Positions 8,166-17,315 of a stretch of DNA of 64,000 nucleotides are shown in pieces. This DNA comes from DATFNI01 sp963712305 (lineage in GTDB: Bacteria; Bacteroidota; Rhodothermia; Balneolales; DATFMH01). Made by a program: the position numbers and the translations under genes. The DNA is taken from the NCBI GenBank assembly GCA_963712305.1, contig CAVQHI010000001.1:930001-994000 (forward strand), written 5' to 3'. Each line of letters starts with the position of its first letter. The stretch's first letter is position 1. The notes under the pieces are model-generated. The model did no database searches. It was not told where the DNA came from and saw only the letters and a program-made list of their open reading frames with translations.

Positions 8166-8930
8166 TCATTTGCCCCGCATTACCTGCAGGAATTCTTCCT
8201 TTCGCTTGTGGGCGATATTCACCTGGCTCTCATCATTCATCACAATATACCCGCCCTCTGAACGAACATACTTTTTTACTTCTGCAAGATTGATCAGAGT
8301 GGACTGATGGATGCGAAAAAAGTGGTATTCAGACAGCATATTTTCATATTCTTTCAGATGCCTGCTCACCAGCAGTTTACGATCATCTTTCAGGAAAAAC
8401 CGGGTATAGGAGCCTTCGGCCTCGCATCTGATAATCTCGGAAACCTTGATAAACTCCAATCCCTCCGATGTCGCCAGGGTGATGATATCCTGATCAGATC
8501 GTTTTTTTTCAAAATTTTGCAGTAAATGAAAAATTTTCAGGTTTTGCAGGGATGTCTCCTTTCTCCTGGCCACTTTCTCAACGGCCTGCTGCAGCTCCTC
8601 ATAATCAATGGGTTTCAGCAAGTAATCAATAGCACTAAATTTTATCGCCTTCAGCGCATAGTGTTCATACGCCGTGGTAAAAATGACCTCGAAATCCAGG
8701 GAATACACCTTTTTCAGCAGATCAAATCCGGATTCTTTATGCAGTTCGATATCCAGGAACACCAGGTCGGGATGCTTTTTCTTTATCTCCTGGATACCGT
8801 CGCTTACCGTTCCTGCCATTCCAGCAATTTCTACACCCGGACAGAAATCTGAAAGCAGATTTTTTAGCGTCTCACGGCTGTGCGGCTCGTCTTCCACGAT
8901 CACCACGCTCAATAAATCAGGCGAGTTCAT
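8166..8930 (-). CDS. LytTR-family response regulator
   Basis: 254 residues. The receiver domain (1-125) has the acidic pair at VEDE (13-14), the phosphoacceptor Asp60 in LVFLDIEL, the Thr of IFTTAYEH and the Lys of LLKPID. The C-terminal LytTR DNA-binding domain (about 150-252) has the expected RCEAEGSYTRFFL and FFRIHQSTLINLAEV segments. It overlaps the 3' end of the TPR histidine kinase by 14 bp, so the two are surely one operon with kinase first. LytTR regulators bind spaced direct repeats in promoters; the target genes here are not known. Confidence 0.95.
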   Translation of the reverse strand: MNSPDLLSVVIVEDEPHSRETLKNLLSDFCPGVEIAGMAGTVSDGIQEIKKKHPDLVFLDIELHKESGFDLLKKVYSLDFEVIFTTAYEHYALKAIKFSAIDYLLKPIDYEELQQAVEKVARRKETSLQNLKIFHLLQNFEKKRSDQDIITLATSEGLEFIKVSEIIRCEAEGSYTRFFLKDDRKLLVSRHLKEYENMLSEYHFFRIHQSTLINLAEVKKYVRSEGGYIVMNDESQVNIAHKRKEEFLQVMRGK

Positions 8931-11028
8931 GCTTCATCTCAATTTCTACCTTGGTACCCAAAGCCAAATCATCACCATCATACAGATCCTCAATATGCAC
9001 TTTGGTTGCATGGTTCTGTTGTTGATCGAGCAACTGGATGCGTCTCTCAGTCAATGTCATCCCTACCGAATGGTGATGACGATCCCTGTAGCCATTCAGT
9101 TCCATGGCCCTCTTTCGTCCGATGCCATTATCTTCAACTACAACAATAATATGGCCTTCCCTTTTCCTTAGCCTGATGATGAGATGACCGGGCCCTTCTT
9201 TGTTTCTCAGACCATGCACAATCGCATTTTCGACATAAGGCTGTACGAGAAGGAACGGAATATCCGAATTGTAAATATCCACATCGGGATCAATCTGAAT
9301 TTCGTAATCAAATTTATGATCCAACCGAAGCGCCTCGAGATCCAGGTAGTTTTTCAGCAGGCTGATCTCTTCGGCGATCGGCACCTTATCGTTGATGGAG
9401 TTTTCGAGTGTTTGCCGTATTAGTTTTGAAAATCTTGAGAGATATTTTAACGCGGAAGTCTTTTCATTGGTGGTGATGAAATGTTGAATCGAATTCAGTG
9501 AATTGAAGATAAAATGTGGATCCATCTGGGCCCGAAGTGCTTTTTGCTCAAGTTCCTTATTCATCACCTCGATCTGGCTGTTCTTTGCGGCAATTTCATG
9601 GTTTTTTACCTGGAGCTGTCTCTCAGATCGTTTTTTTAACTGGTATCTGCTGAATATGAATATCGATAGGATCAAAAAGAGGGCTAGCCCAACAATCAAG
9701 GCGATGCGCAATCTCTTTTGGGTTTCGCGACTTTGTTCCAACAGGACAATTTGCCGCTGTTGATTGCTGATCTGTTGTTCCTTCATATTCAAATCGAAAC
9801 GAGCCTGCATCTCAGTAATTTGCCGGTTTTTATTTTCATTAAACAGGATTTCCTTGAGCGAATCGTACCGTTGGTAATACACCAATGATTTTTGAAACTC
9901 ATCAACCTGTGCAAACAGTTGGGAGAGGCCTTTGTAGCAGTCCCGTATAATATCTTTCGCCTGTACTTCTTCGGCAAAAGCAAGGCTCTTATCCAGATAA
10001 GAAATAGCCTGTTTTATTTTTTTCTGCTGAAGACTGATCTGCCCGATTGTATTGTATAGGTACGCCTGACCAAGTTTATCACCCAAACTTTTATACAGAT
10101 CAAGGCTTCGGCGAGCGTATTTCAGGGCCTCTTCGTATTCATCCTGATCTTTATATACCGCTGAAATATCCTCGGTTACCTGTGCGAGTCCGTACGTATT
10201 TTTCAGATCCTGATAGATGGCAAGGCCGGCAAGGTTTATTTGCAAGGCTTTACCGTATTTCTTCTGCTGACGATAAACTTCGCCGATGTTGTCGTAAGCT
10301 CTTGCTATATCTACTTTACTTCCGGCACCACGGTATAATTCCAGAGCCTTAAAATAGTATTTCAATGCCTTGTCATAGTTACCCTGCTCCTCGTGGACGA
10401 TACCGATATTATTGTAAGAGCCCCCTATTTCGTATTCATTCCCAATCTCTTCCCTGATCCTCAGGCTTTTCAGATAATAATCGAGGGCTTTCACATAGTT
10501 AGTCAATTCGTCATAAATGATCCCAATATTATTATATGACTTCGCTATTCCAGCCTGATCATCCAGTTTCTTCTTTATCTCAAGACTTTCATTGTACGCA
10601 TTCAGGGCCGACGTATAGTCTCCTTGTAAATCATGCAAGATTCCAATATGATTAATGATGTTTGCAGTTCCTGCCCTGTCGTCGATTCTCCGGAATATTT
10701 TCAGGGCAGTACTATCCTCATCAAAAGCATTTTTATAGTCGCCTGTCATCTCAAAAACGACTGCCAGGTTTTGGTGAGCTTTCGCCTTGCCATGATTGTA
10801 GATAAGCGGTTCACTTAGTACTAAAGCTTGCTGTGCCAGTTGTCTTGCCTTCTCAGGAGATATGTTGAGCGTTTCACCGGCAAGTTGATTCAGGAGATCC
10901 ACTTTACGAGTCCCCGTGGCCCCGTTCAATATCGTTTCGAGGCTGTCAATCTTGTGGTTGACCTGTGCTGCACTGTTGACTGGCAGCAGGACAAGACAAA
11001 TCAAAAATATGAATCCCGCGGATTTCAT
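8917..11028 (-). CDS. TPR-containing sensor histidine kinase (LytS/YpdA-type)
   Basis: 703 residues. Signal peptide at 1-21, then a long run of tetratricopeptide repeats of about 40 residues (ALNAYNESLEIKKKLDDQAG, ALDYYLKSLRIREEIGNEYE and similar) to about residue 390. A coiled segment and one membrane helix (ALIVGLALFLILSIFIF) follow, then the His kinase domain with AQMDPHFIFNSLNSIQHFI carrying the phosphorylated His, and an ATPase lobe with VEDNGIGRKRAMEL. The TPR part is predicted periplasmic. The kinase is the direct partner of the overlapping LytTR regulator. Confidence 0.95.
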   Translation of the reverse strand: MKSAGFIFLICLVLLPVNSAAQVNHKIDSLETILNGATGTRKVDLLNQLAGETLNISPEKARQLAQQALVLSEPLIYNHGKAKAHQNLAVVFEMTGDYKNAFDEDSTALKIFRRIDDRAGTANIINHIGILHDLQGDYTSALNAYNESLEIKKKLDDQAGIAKSYNNIGIIYDELTNYVKALDYYLKSLRIREEIGNEYEIGGSYNNIGIVHEEQGNYDKALKYYFKALELYRGAGSKVDIARAYDNIGEVYRQQKKYGKALQINLAGLAIYQDLKNTYGLAQVTEDISAVYKDQDEYEEALKYARRSLDLYKSLGDKLGQAYLYNTIGQISLQQKKIKQAISYLDKSLAFAEEVQAKDIIRDCYKGLSQLFAQVDEFQKSLVYYQRYDSLKEILFNENKNRQITEMQARFDLNMKEQQISNQQRQIVLLEQSRETQKRLRIALIVGLALFLILSIFIFSRYQLKKRSERQLQVKNHEIAAKNSQIEVMNKELEQKALRAQMDPHFIFNSLNSIQHFITTNEKTSALKYLSRFSKLIRQTLENSINDKVPIAEEISLLKNYLDLEALRLDHKFDYEIQIDPDVDIYNSDIPFLLVQPYVENAIVHGLRNKEGPGHLIIRLRKREGHIIVVVEDNGIGRKRAMELNGYRDRHHHSVGMTLTERRIQLLDQQQNHATKVHIEDLYDGDDLALGTKVEIEMKHELA

Positions 11029-11174
11029 TACATGTTGTCTCTCATGAATACCTGAAAACCTCCGATGTTCATGCTAAAATAGTTGGCTGGCCCGGTCAAG
11101 CCATACCATTTGCATATAAACTAATATATTGAAAACAATTCATTTATGGGGTAATTTTACGCCCAAATAACTAC

Positions 11175-12413
11175 TTAATTAATATTCACAGGCATTTTTA
11201 TTACAACCCGTGTTCCGGTAACACGTCCCTCATCATTTTTCAAACGAATCGTCTTCACATCACTTTCGAATTGAGTAAAAACATTCAACATCGCTATGTG
11301 TTTAGCTGTATCTGATAAGATTGGATTGAATTCATGTGTTCTTTTTGAATAATCGGGCTCTTCATGTTCATCATCGACAACACCATCGTCTTCGACTACA
11401 CATAGTAGATGATTGCGGTCCTGCCAAAAATCGATCTTGAGTGTTCCCATTTTCTCTTTCTGAACAAGACGTGATGATATCGAATCTTCTACGTATGGAA
11501 TAATCATCAGGAAAGGGATTGTTATATCATTGACTCTGATCTCACGACTCACCCCAATTTGATAGGTAAATTTATTACCAGATCGCAGCTGCTCGAGTTC
11601 CAGGTAATAATTCAGCATAGCTATTTCGTCACTTAGGGGAATCGTTTGGTCGGCGGAATACTCCATAACCATTCTAATCCACTTCCCAAATTTGGACAGA
11701 TACTTTAACGTCGACTCTTTGTCATCTACGGTAATAAAATGCTGAATCGCATTTAGTGCGTTAAAAATAAAATGAGGATTCATCTGTGCTCTGAGCGAGG
11801 CAAGCTGATATTCGACCATCTTATGTTTTGCAGATAGCAGTTCAATCTCATTTCTGCGGATCTTCTCCTCCGCAAGAGCCTTGGCTATTTTATTGGCACA
11901 TAAAGCGGAAATAGTCGTCAGGATTTCCAGGTGCTCCGCTAAAAAAAAGCCTTTGTCATGATGCTCCGAATCGATGATTCCGATTAGCTTTCCCTCATCG
12001 ATTATAGGTACAGTTATCTCTGACAGCCGTCTCTCATCGTCAGTAATGTATCTTGGGTCGAGGGAAGTATCGTCAACAATCTCTGCAATACCTAATTTCG
12101 CCACACTTCCCACGATCCCCTCGCCCAACGGTATCTCAATGGGTTTCAGCAGTTCAAACTCCCTGGGGTTCTTGGGGCCGTGGGCTGCTTTTTGAATCAA
12201 TTTTTTATCTTGGTTATCATACAGGTAAATTACACAGTCTTCAAACCCCAACTGCGAGATACAATTCTTGGCCAGATCCCAAAGGATGTCGTCGACTGTA
12301 TTCTGACCAAAAATCGAAGAGGAAAAGTAGTACAGGATGTCTTCGATATCTTTGGTTGATAAGGCGGTTCGATCATCCCTCCCATCCCCCTTTCTATTTC
12401 CTTGGTCTCCCAT
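11175..12413 (-). CDS. GAF-domain sensor histidine kinase (LytS-type)
   Basis: 412 residues, cytoplasmic, no membrane segment. A GAF domain spans about 25-185 (SQLGFEDCVIYLYD, GEGIVGSVAKLGIAEIVDDT, IDEGKLIGIIDSEH). The kinase part has LRAQMNPHFIFNALNAIQHFI near residue 220 and a shortened ATPase lobe with CVVEDDGV; the usual NGIG-type box is replaced by DDGVVDDEHEEPD, so ATP binding may be weak. It sits 146 bp upstream of the TPR kinase on the same strand and probably feeds the same LytTR regulator. The stop region and start are well defined. Confidence 0.9.
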   Translation of the reverse strand: MGDQGNRKGDGRDDRTALSTKDIEDILYYFSSSIFGQNTVDDILWDLAKNCISQLGFEDCVIYLYDNQDKKLIQKAAHGPKNPREFELLKPIEIPLGEGIVGSVAKLGIAEIVDDTSLDPRYITDDERRLSEITVPIIDEGKLIGIIDSEHHDKGFFLAEHLEILTTISALCANKIAKALAEEKIRRNEIELLSAKHKMVEYQLASLRAQMNPHFIFNALNAIQHFITVDDKESTLKYLSKFGKWIRMVMEYSADQTIPLSDEIAMLNYYLELEQLRSGNKFTYQIGVSREIRVNDITIPFLMIIPYVEDSISSRLVQKEKMGTLKIDFWQDRNHLLCVVEDDGVVDDEHEEPDYSKRTHEFNPILSDTAKHIAMLNVFTQFESDVKTIRLKNDEGRVTGTRVVIKMPVNIN

Positions 12414-12490
12414 TAAGCATGCTCCCCAATAACACGTTGTTTATAAATAGAATAAAAACAATCAAAAGCAGTAATATTGCATACTCCCAC

Positions 12491-12541
12491 ACTGTCATTT
12501 CACCGAGGCCCCGACGTCCCCCCCTCACTCGGAATGACAGT
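12491..12541. repeat. Short palindromic repeat (TGTCATT...AATGACA type)
   Basis: ACTGTCATT and AATGACAGT form 9-bp arms, extended by CCGAG/CTCGG after a small bulge, around a C-rich loop. This is a minimal form of the larger elements at 42.8-43.7 kb. It lies upstream of the GAF kinase start. Confidence 0.7.
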
Positions 12542-12648
12542 GCAGGAGAATGACCGCTTGTTCTTCTTAAATGGTATCCATCAGCCCTTCACCTTTGGAC
12601 TGCAGGCTTACGAGTCTCCTATCTTTGCCTATCTTTGGTTCTCCGTTT

Positions 12649-13332
12649 CTAATTGCTCTTAGTGAACACATTGAGATCGTCAAGATGGTAAGTCCCGTTT
12701 GTAGGGCTGTGGAAACGAATGGTTCTCAGTTTATTAAAATCCGAATCCCGGAATCTCAGATTGGGATGATCGATTTTGATTGGACTCTGGCTTTGCCCCT
12801 CTTCCTGGTAAGTAACGGAGGTATGACCTACGCCAGCCATATTTATTTCTACTGAGAAACTGTGTGTAGCGATTGCGGAACGGTGGAAAGCCGGAGGTTC
12901 GAGGTTATCGCCCGTCAGTTGACGAATCGATTGCCCGTCAAAACGAAGGACCAGCGCTTCATTTCCGTTGCTATCTAAAAATGAGATGGTGGAAACACCG
13001 GTATCGAATTGATTCCTTTTTCCCTTCCAGCTTATTACATATTTATCCGGCGTTTTATGGTCGGCGACGATAAAATCGAGTTGTCCGTCAATCCGTAAGT
13101 TCTTGCCTGTCAGAGGACCATTCTCTTCAACAAGTACAGTGGGAATGACATTATCAATACGATCCCCGTCAGGTATTCCGGGGATGTCATTTTGCAGCAT
13201 CTCATTCGCTGGTGTTCCGCTGTACTGGTCAAAATCAGCGCGCAAAATGCGGCTGAGACCACAACCTGAGCACATCACAGTGAGTGAGAACAAAACGGCT
13301 ATTATCACTGGTTTTTGATATGTAGTTTCCAT
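12649..13332 (-). CDS. Lipoprotein of unknown function
   Basis: About 227 residues. From the ATG at 13332 the N-terminus is a lipoprotein signal peptide ending in MCSGC; the 55 upstream codons that also remain open look unlike protein. The rest is predicted all-beta, with EALVLRFDGQSIRQLTG and NLRFRDSDFNKLRTIRFHSP followed by TYHLDDLNVF, resembling a carbohydrate-binding or jelly-roll domain, though I cannot name a family. A candidate for the outer-membrane or periplasmic side of sugar processing, by inference only. Confidence 0.7.
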   Translation of the reverse strand: METTYQKPVIIAVLFSLTVMCSGCGLSRILRADFDQYSGTPANEMLQNDIPGIPDGDRIDNVIPTVLVEENGPLTGKNLRIDGQLDFIVADHKTPDKYVISWKGKRNQFDTGVSTISFLDSNGNEALVLRFDGQSIRQLTGDNLEPPAFHRSAIATHSFSVEINMAGVGHTSVTYQEEGQSQSPIKIDHPNLRFRDSDFNKLRTIRFHSPTNGTYHLDDLNVFTKSN

Positions 13333-13580
13333 GATTAGATCGTTTATGGGTTCTTTGTTGAGACATTGATTTAATGGTGATTCTAAAGTCATTTCGAACC
13401 TTCGATTATCTGTGCAGGGAAGTAACACTTGGTGCATATACCCTCTTTTTGCAGCAATCACGGCAAGTTCAATGGATGGTTGGATGGAGACAGTCAATCA
13501 ATCATACAGTCATCCATTTTTCTTCTTGTCAATGTAAATCCGCGTTGTTTGTGTTGTTGATTCTCGTTGGACTACAGATA

Positions 13581-14840
13581 TCACTTCGATACCCAGGCAT
13601 TGTCGAAGGCATCTCTCAGTTTGGAGGCGGCAGAAACGAACTTTTTACCATGTAGCCTGGAATTGGTGCAAATGGCTACCTCTATAGGTTTGCCGGAGGT
13701 GACGGGCGGAAATAACATGATCAGGGATTCATTTTTCCCCGTAGACGCACCATTCTTCCAGAAATAATAGCCATGTTTTTGTTCTGTTGACCACCCGTCT
13801 AACCCCAATGTGTTGTGTTTGCCGTTGGTGTTTTCCATAGCATCGTGCATGGATGGGCTCACCAGCTTTCCTTCATCAAAGGCTGCCAAAACCTGTGTGA
13901 ATTCATACGCACTAAGAACGAGATTACCTGCGCCGGCTGACAGATAATTTCCAGTATTGGGTTTCCCTTGCATATCCGGAGGATCGTCGAAATAATAATA
14001 GAGCGGATAGTGGTCACTGTTGTAATTAGGATTTTGCGACCAGTCCTGGAAATCCACCAGAGAGTAATATTTCAGTCCGGCGGGTTTAAAAACATAAATA
14101 CTCAGGTAGGCCCTGAAAGCCTGGGCTGTGGCATCTTCATTAGCTGCAGCGTTGGGTTCGGTCAGCTTGAACTTATCCTTGCCCATCCACAGATAAGGCA
14201 GCACCACACGGAACAATCCATAATTGACATTATCATAATGATACTTGGTATCACCCTGGGGAGTCCTCATGGTCTTTTCAAGGCCGATGTAACCGGTAGG
14301 GTTTCCATGGTAATTGGTGAGCCCGCTTTTATGAGCAAGCACCTCTCGAAAGGTTAGGTTCTTCAGTGAGGGATCTACCTTCCAGTTACTGGGCAGGTAA
14401 TGATAAATAAGCTCATCCAGGGTCTTTCCCTGCGCCTCCAGTTCATGGCATACAGCTACCGCTGTTACAAACTTGGTACAACTCGCCCACTCCTGTCGGG
14501 TTGCTGGAGTATATTTCTCCCCGGCAGAATTCCAAGGTGTATCCACGGGTCTTCTGGCCAGGCCGTGCGCTCCGGAACGGACCACTACCTGACCATTGCC
14601 GATAGCGTAAGAGAAACCAAGCGTAGAATCATAATAAGTTGCCTTAATATTCTCTACGAATTTGTCCATGTCAAAAAACTCGGTGACGTTGGACTTCAGG
14701 CCACCGGTGAAGATCTTTTGGCAAGATTGCAGCGTTGCGGCCGCCGCCAGGAAAACCACAGCACCTAAAATGATAGTCATGTGATGAACGGATGGCACTG
14801 TTCCCGATATCGTCGATTGGTTATGATTGAATAGTTTCAT
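13581..14840 (-). CDS. Serine hydrolase, beta-lactamase/PBP class C-like lipoprotein
   Basis: 419 residues. A lipobox LQSC near residue 40 marks it as a lipoprotein. The SxxK nucleophile motif is SCTK in EWASCTKFVTAVAV (about residue 118), followed by FREVLAHKSGLTNYHG, the usual conserved region of this family, and a YDNVNYG segment supplying the Tyr-x-Asn box. The third box near the C-terminus is less clear. It may be an esterase or D-amino-acid peptidase rather than a beta-lactamase. Its first codons (MKLFN) and upstream 140 bp closely match those of the trypsin-like gene at 16531. Confidence 0.85.
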   Translation of the reverse strand: MKLFNHNQSTISGTVPSVHHMTIILGAVVFLAAAATLQSCQKIFTGGLKSNVTEFFDMDKFVENIKATYYDSTLGFSYAIGNGQVVVRSGAHGLARRPVDTPWNSAGEKYTPATRQEWASCTKFVTAVAVCHELEAQGKTLDELIYHYLPSNWKVDPSLKNLTFREVLAHKSGLTNYHGNPTGYIGLEKTMRTPQGDTKYHYDNVNYGLFRVVLPYLWMGKDKFKLTEPNAAANEDATAQAFRAYLSIYVFKPAGLKYYSLVDFQDWSQNPNYNSDHYPLYYYFDDPPDMQGKPNTGNYLSAGAGNLVLSAYEFTQVLAAFDEGKLVSPSMHDAMENTNGKHNTLGLDGWSTEQKHGYYFWKNGASTGKNESLIMLFPPVTSGKPIEVAICTNSRLHGKKFVSAASKLRDAFDNAWVSK

Positions 14841-14960
14841 TGTCGTATGGTTTAGTTTATTGGTTCACCCAAAATCTAAACCTCACTACAATGCGCCGCC
14901 CTGTTCAATTGATATTGATTGGTTTTGAATTGAGAACCAGGTGGTATCAATCGATATCAT
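14811..14960. promoter_or_regulatory. Duplicated 5' leader, copy 1
   Basis: This segment covers the first codons and the upstream DNA of the serine hydrolase gene. It aligns with 16505-16650 in front of the trypsin-like gene: GATTGAATAGTTTCAT is identical in both, and blocks such as TAAACCTCAC and TTTGAATTGAGAA recur in the same order and spacing. A shared promoter or leader is the simplest reading. Confidence 0.7.
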
Positions 14961-15529
14961 CCCCCCCCAAAAATAGTGTGATGCTCCATTTCATCCTGGT
15001 AAGGATATAGAAACTAAATCATGTGAATGAATTGTGATGCATTGATTTTACTCATTTAACAATTGATCGCTGATCGTCAAACACACATCATGCAATATAA
15101 CGGGTTACACTAATGAGTATATATAAAACAAAGCCCTCACAGTAACATTGACAGGGGAGGAAGCAATAACAAGCGCACAACATTCCAACACGACTAATTC
15201 TTTCTCTCAAAGATTGGGTGATAGTCTCTATATGTTAACATGAGTTCGAGATAGAATCGGTCCGCTATCTAACTAAAGCCCATCGAGGCTTTTTCATGGG
15301 TCTTTGCAAACCGTTAAACGGTTTAGCGTATTGAAGATCCCCACCGACCGCTGGATTAATCCGGTGTTTAGAGAAGATAAAGGCTAAAATGAATCATTGT
15401 CTGCGATTTTGTTCTTTGTTATATCGAACTCACGTTCTGTTAAGAAATGTATGGTTGATGATTGGTCAAACATTGAGATATGCGGGAGTACTATACAAGT
15501 TTTTCAGCTATGCATAAGCCGCGACATTA
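14961..15529. other. Gene-free interval with one operator-like dyad
   Basis: No coding frame is supported here. The one clear structure is a perfect 8-bp dyad at 15308-15324 (AAACCGTT, one base, AACGGTTT), which has the form of a repressor or regulator site but does not lie close to a gene start. A run of C at 14961-14969 may be slippage-prone. Confidence 0.5.
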
Positions 15530-16531
15530 TCAGGGCCATGCTTCACCTGGACCTGCTGTTGGACTCTGTGGAAGATTGATGATGTCCCACCAGGGATCGG
15601 TTTGTGAGTTAATTACATTCTCGATGTGCTCAACTGCTCCAGGTGTTAAGCGTGCAACCCAATCCCTATCGGCCATACACGCTGATTTGGGACTACCAAC
15701 AAGCACACCGATTACTTTTCGGATAACGCCCGGCCCGTCATGCTCGGACGGCAATAAGAAAGAGTAAACAGGCGACCCACTCTGACCACCGCTTCCATCG
15801 AGATCAGTATACAATAATCCGGATTCACCATTATTAATCCATCCGTAGGTTTGTGAACTATGATAATGTCCCTGGGTAATCCACGGTCTCTCCAAAACCC
15901 CGTGATCAGGTTGGGTTCCCGGATAGCCGGCTGTAAAGACTGGTTTATTCTTTAATATAGTCCATTGTACATGCCCCCAGACGGCGGGTGTTGCTCCCTG
16001 GATGGGTTCCCACAATTCGACTATTGCATAATCATAGGCCCTGATATTCTCCGTTGTGTCTTTAAAAAAACTGCCTGGAAAAAAGACACGGCGCACACCA
16101 TAGGTGCCGTATGGACGCTGACTGACAATTTTAGCCTTCTGTGCCAATGCAAACCCTATCATATGGGTACTACTGAGAGTTGAGACACAATGTGCGGCTG
16201 TCAGCACAAAGCGATTGGAAATGAGAGTTCCTGTACATCCCAGGCCGTCAAATTTTCCTATAAAACTCCATGGTTCTTCTGTCAGGCTATTAACGGCACC
16301 AGGTCTGACCATTCGGTCGTCGCATCCGATGATCATTGTTTCAGAGTCGCACGTGTTGCGACAACCATTTTTGTTTGAAAGCTTCAATTCGGAACATCCC
16401 GTGGTAGCGAACGCTATGCATAAGAAGCATGCCGTGATAACTATTCGTCTCATACGAATAAAGGCATGTTTTATGCTATCAACCGTTAAGACGGATACAA
16501 TAGATATTGGTTTTTGATTGAATAGTTTCAT
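15530..16531 (-). CDS. Trypsin-like (S1) serine protease lipoprotein
   Basis: About 333 residues from the ATG at 16531, which matches the MKLFN start of the hydrolase gene. A membrane-targeting segment ending ATTGCSE is a lipobox. The catalytic triad is visible: His in LTAAHC, Asp in YDYAIVEL and Ser in GSGGQSGSP; GCTGTLISNRFV is the usual strand before the His. So it is a surface or periplasmic endopeptidase of the chymotrypsin fold. Cleavage specificity cannot be told. It is transcribed in the same direction as the serine hydrolase, 690 bp upstream of it. Confidence 0.92.
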   Translation of the reverse strand: MKLFNQKPISIVSVLTVDSIKHAFIRMRRIVITACFLCIAFATTGCSELKLSNKNGCRNTCDSETMIIGCDDRMVRPGAVNSLTEEPWSFIGKFDGLGCTGTLISNRFVLTAAHCVSTLSSTHMIGFALAQKAKIVSQRPYGTYGVRRVFFPGSFFKDTTENIRAYDYAIVELWEPIQGATPAVWGHVQWTILKNKPVFTAGYPGTQPDHGVLERPWITQGHYHSSQTYGWINNGESGLLYTDLDGSGGQSGSPVYSFLLPSEHDGPGVIRKVIGVLVGSPKSACMADRDWVARLTPGAVEHIENVINSQTDPWWDIINLPQSPTAGPGEAWP

Positions 16532-16650
16532 CATGGAAAGGTTTGGTTCATTGGTTATATAAAACTTAAACCTCACCAATCAGATTCACCCTGGTCATTT
16601 GATATCAGTCGGATTTGAATTGAGAAGCAGACAGCATTATTCGATAACCG
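16505..16650. promoter_or_regulatory. Duplicated 5' leader, copy 2
   Basis: Upstream region and first codons of the trypsin-like gene, aligned with 14811-14960. The two leaders share the translation start context, so they probably arose by duplication, with the downstream coding parts being unrelated. Confidence 0.7.
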
Positions 16651-16813
16651 TGTTTCGAGACGAGGATAATTTATCTGATTACGGATCAGGCTGCTGCCCG
16701 GCCTTTTACCAGATGCAATGCCACCTTATTTAACTTATTTCTGACAATCGCTTAGACAGAATTATATACTAAATTTAAAATTTATCGAACTAATTGAATA
16801 TCAATTCATTCTG

Positions 16814-17284
16814 CTAACGAAATATTACCAGCAAGTACACAACCAGCAGCATGGTCATTTCTGAAACATGAAATGTAATCAGTCTTTTTTTCACCTGACG
16901 AACCTCACTGAATAGCGGTTCTCCACTGATAATACGCGGTATCAGTCTTTGCAATTTTTTCGCATTTGGTTTTGCTACCAATAGCCCGTTTAATACCAAG
17001 CTCACAACCAGTATCATTTTAATGATAAACCACCACTGGTGAGCCATAACCCAATGAGTAGACCCAAGCATTATGAGTCCGCTGATAAGCATCAACAGTG
17101 TTCCAGCCTGGATGATGACCGGATATTTAGGCATTAAGGGGCTCAGCACAACGACCTTTTCAGGTGATGAATGGACGTGTTTCCAAATTTGAGTTTCCAA
17201 TACCAATCCACCAACGGAACCACCTGCGATACATGTAATTCCAATGATTTGCACAAAAAGTCCAATCGAAAATAATGACCCCAT
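16814..17284 (-). CDS. Small integral membrane protein, unknown
   Basis: 156 residues with four predicted membrane helices (about 5-27, 55-75, 82-105, 135-155) and a conserved-looking HWVMAHQWWFIIKMILVVSL stretch in the third. It resembles DUF2269-like or similar small four-helix membrane proteins, but I cannot place it firmly. It is the third gene of an apparent operon with 17316-18464 and 18474-18773, separated by only 31 bp from the second. Confidence 0.6.
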   Translation of the reverse strand: MGSLFSIGLFVQIIGITCIAGGSVGGLVLETQIWKHVHSSPEKVVVLSPLMPKYPVIIQAGTLLMLISGLIMLGSTHWVMAHQWWFIIKMILVVSLVLNGLLVAKPNAKKLQRLIPRIISGEPLFSEVRQVKKRLITFHVSEMTMLLVVYLLVIFR

Positions 17285-17315
17285 TTAGTCTCCTTACTTA
17301 TTTATGTTCATTTCT

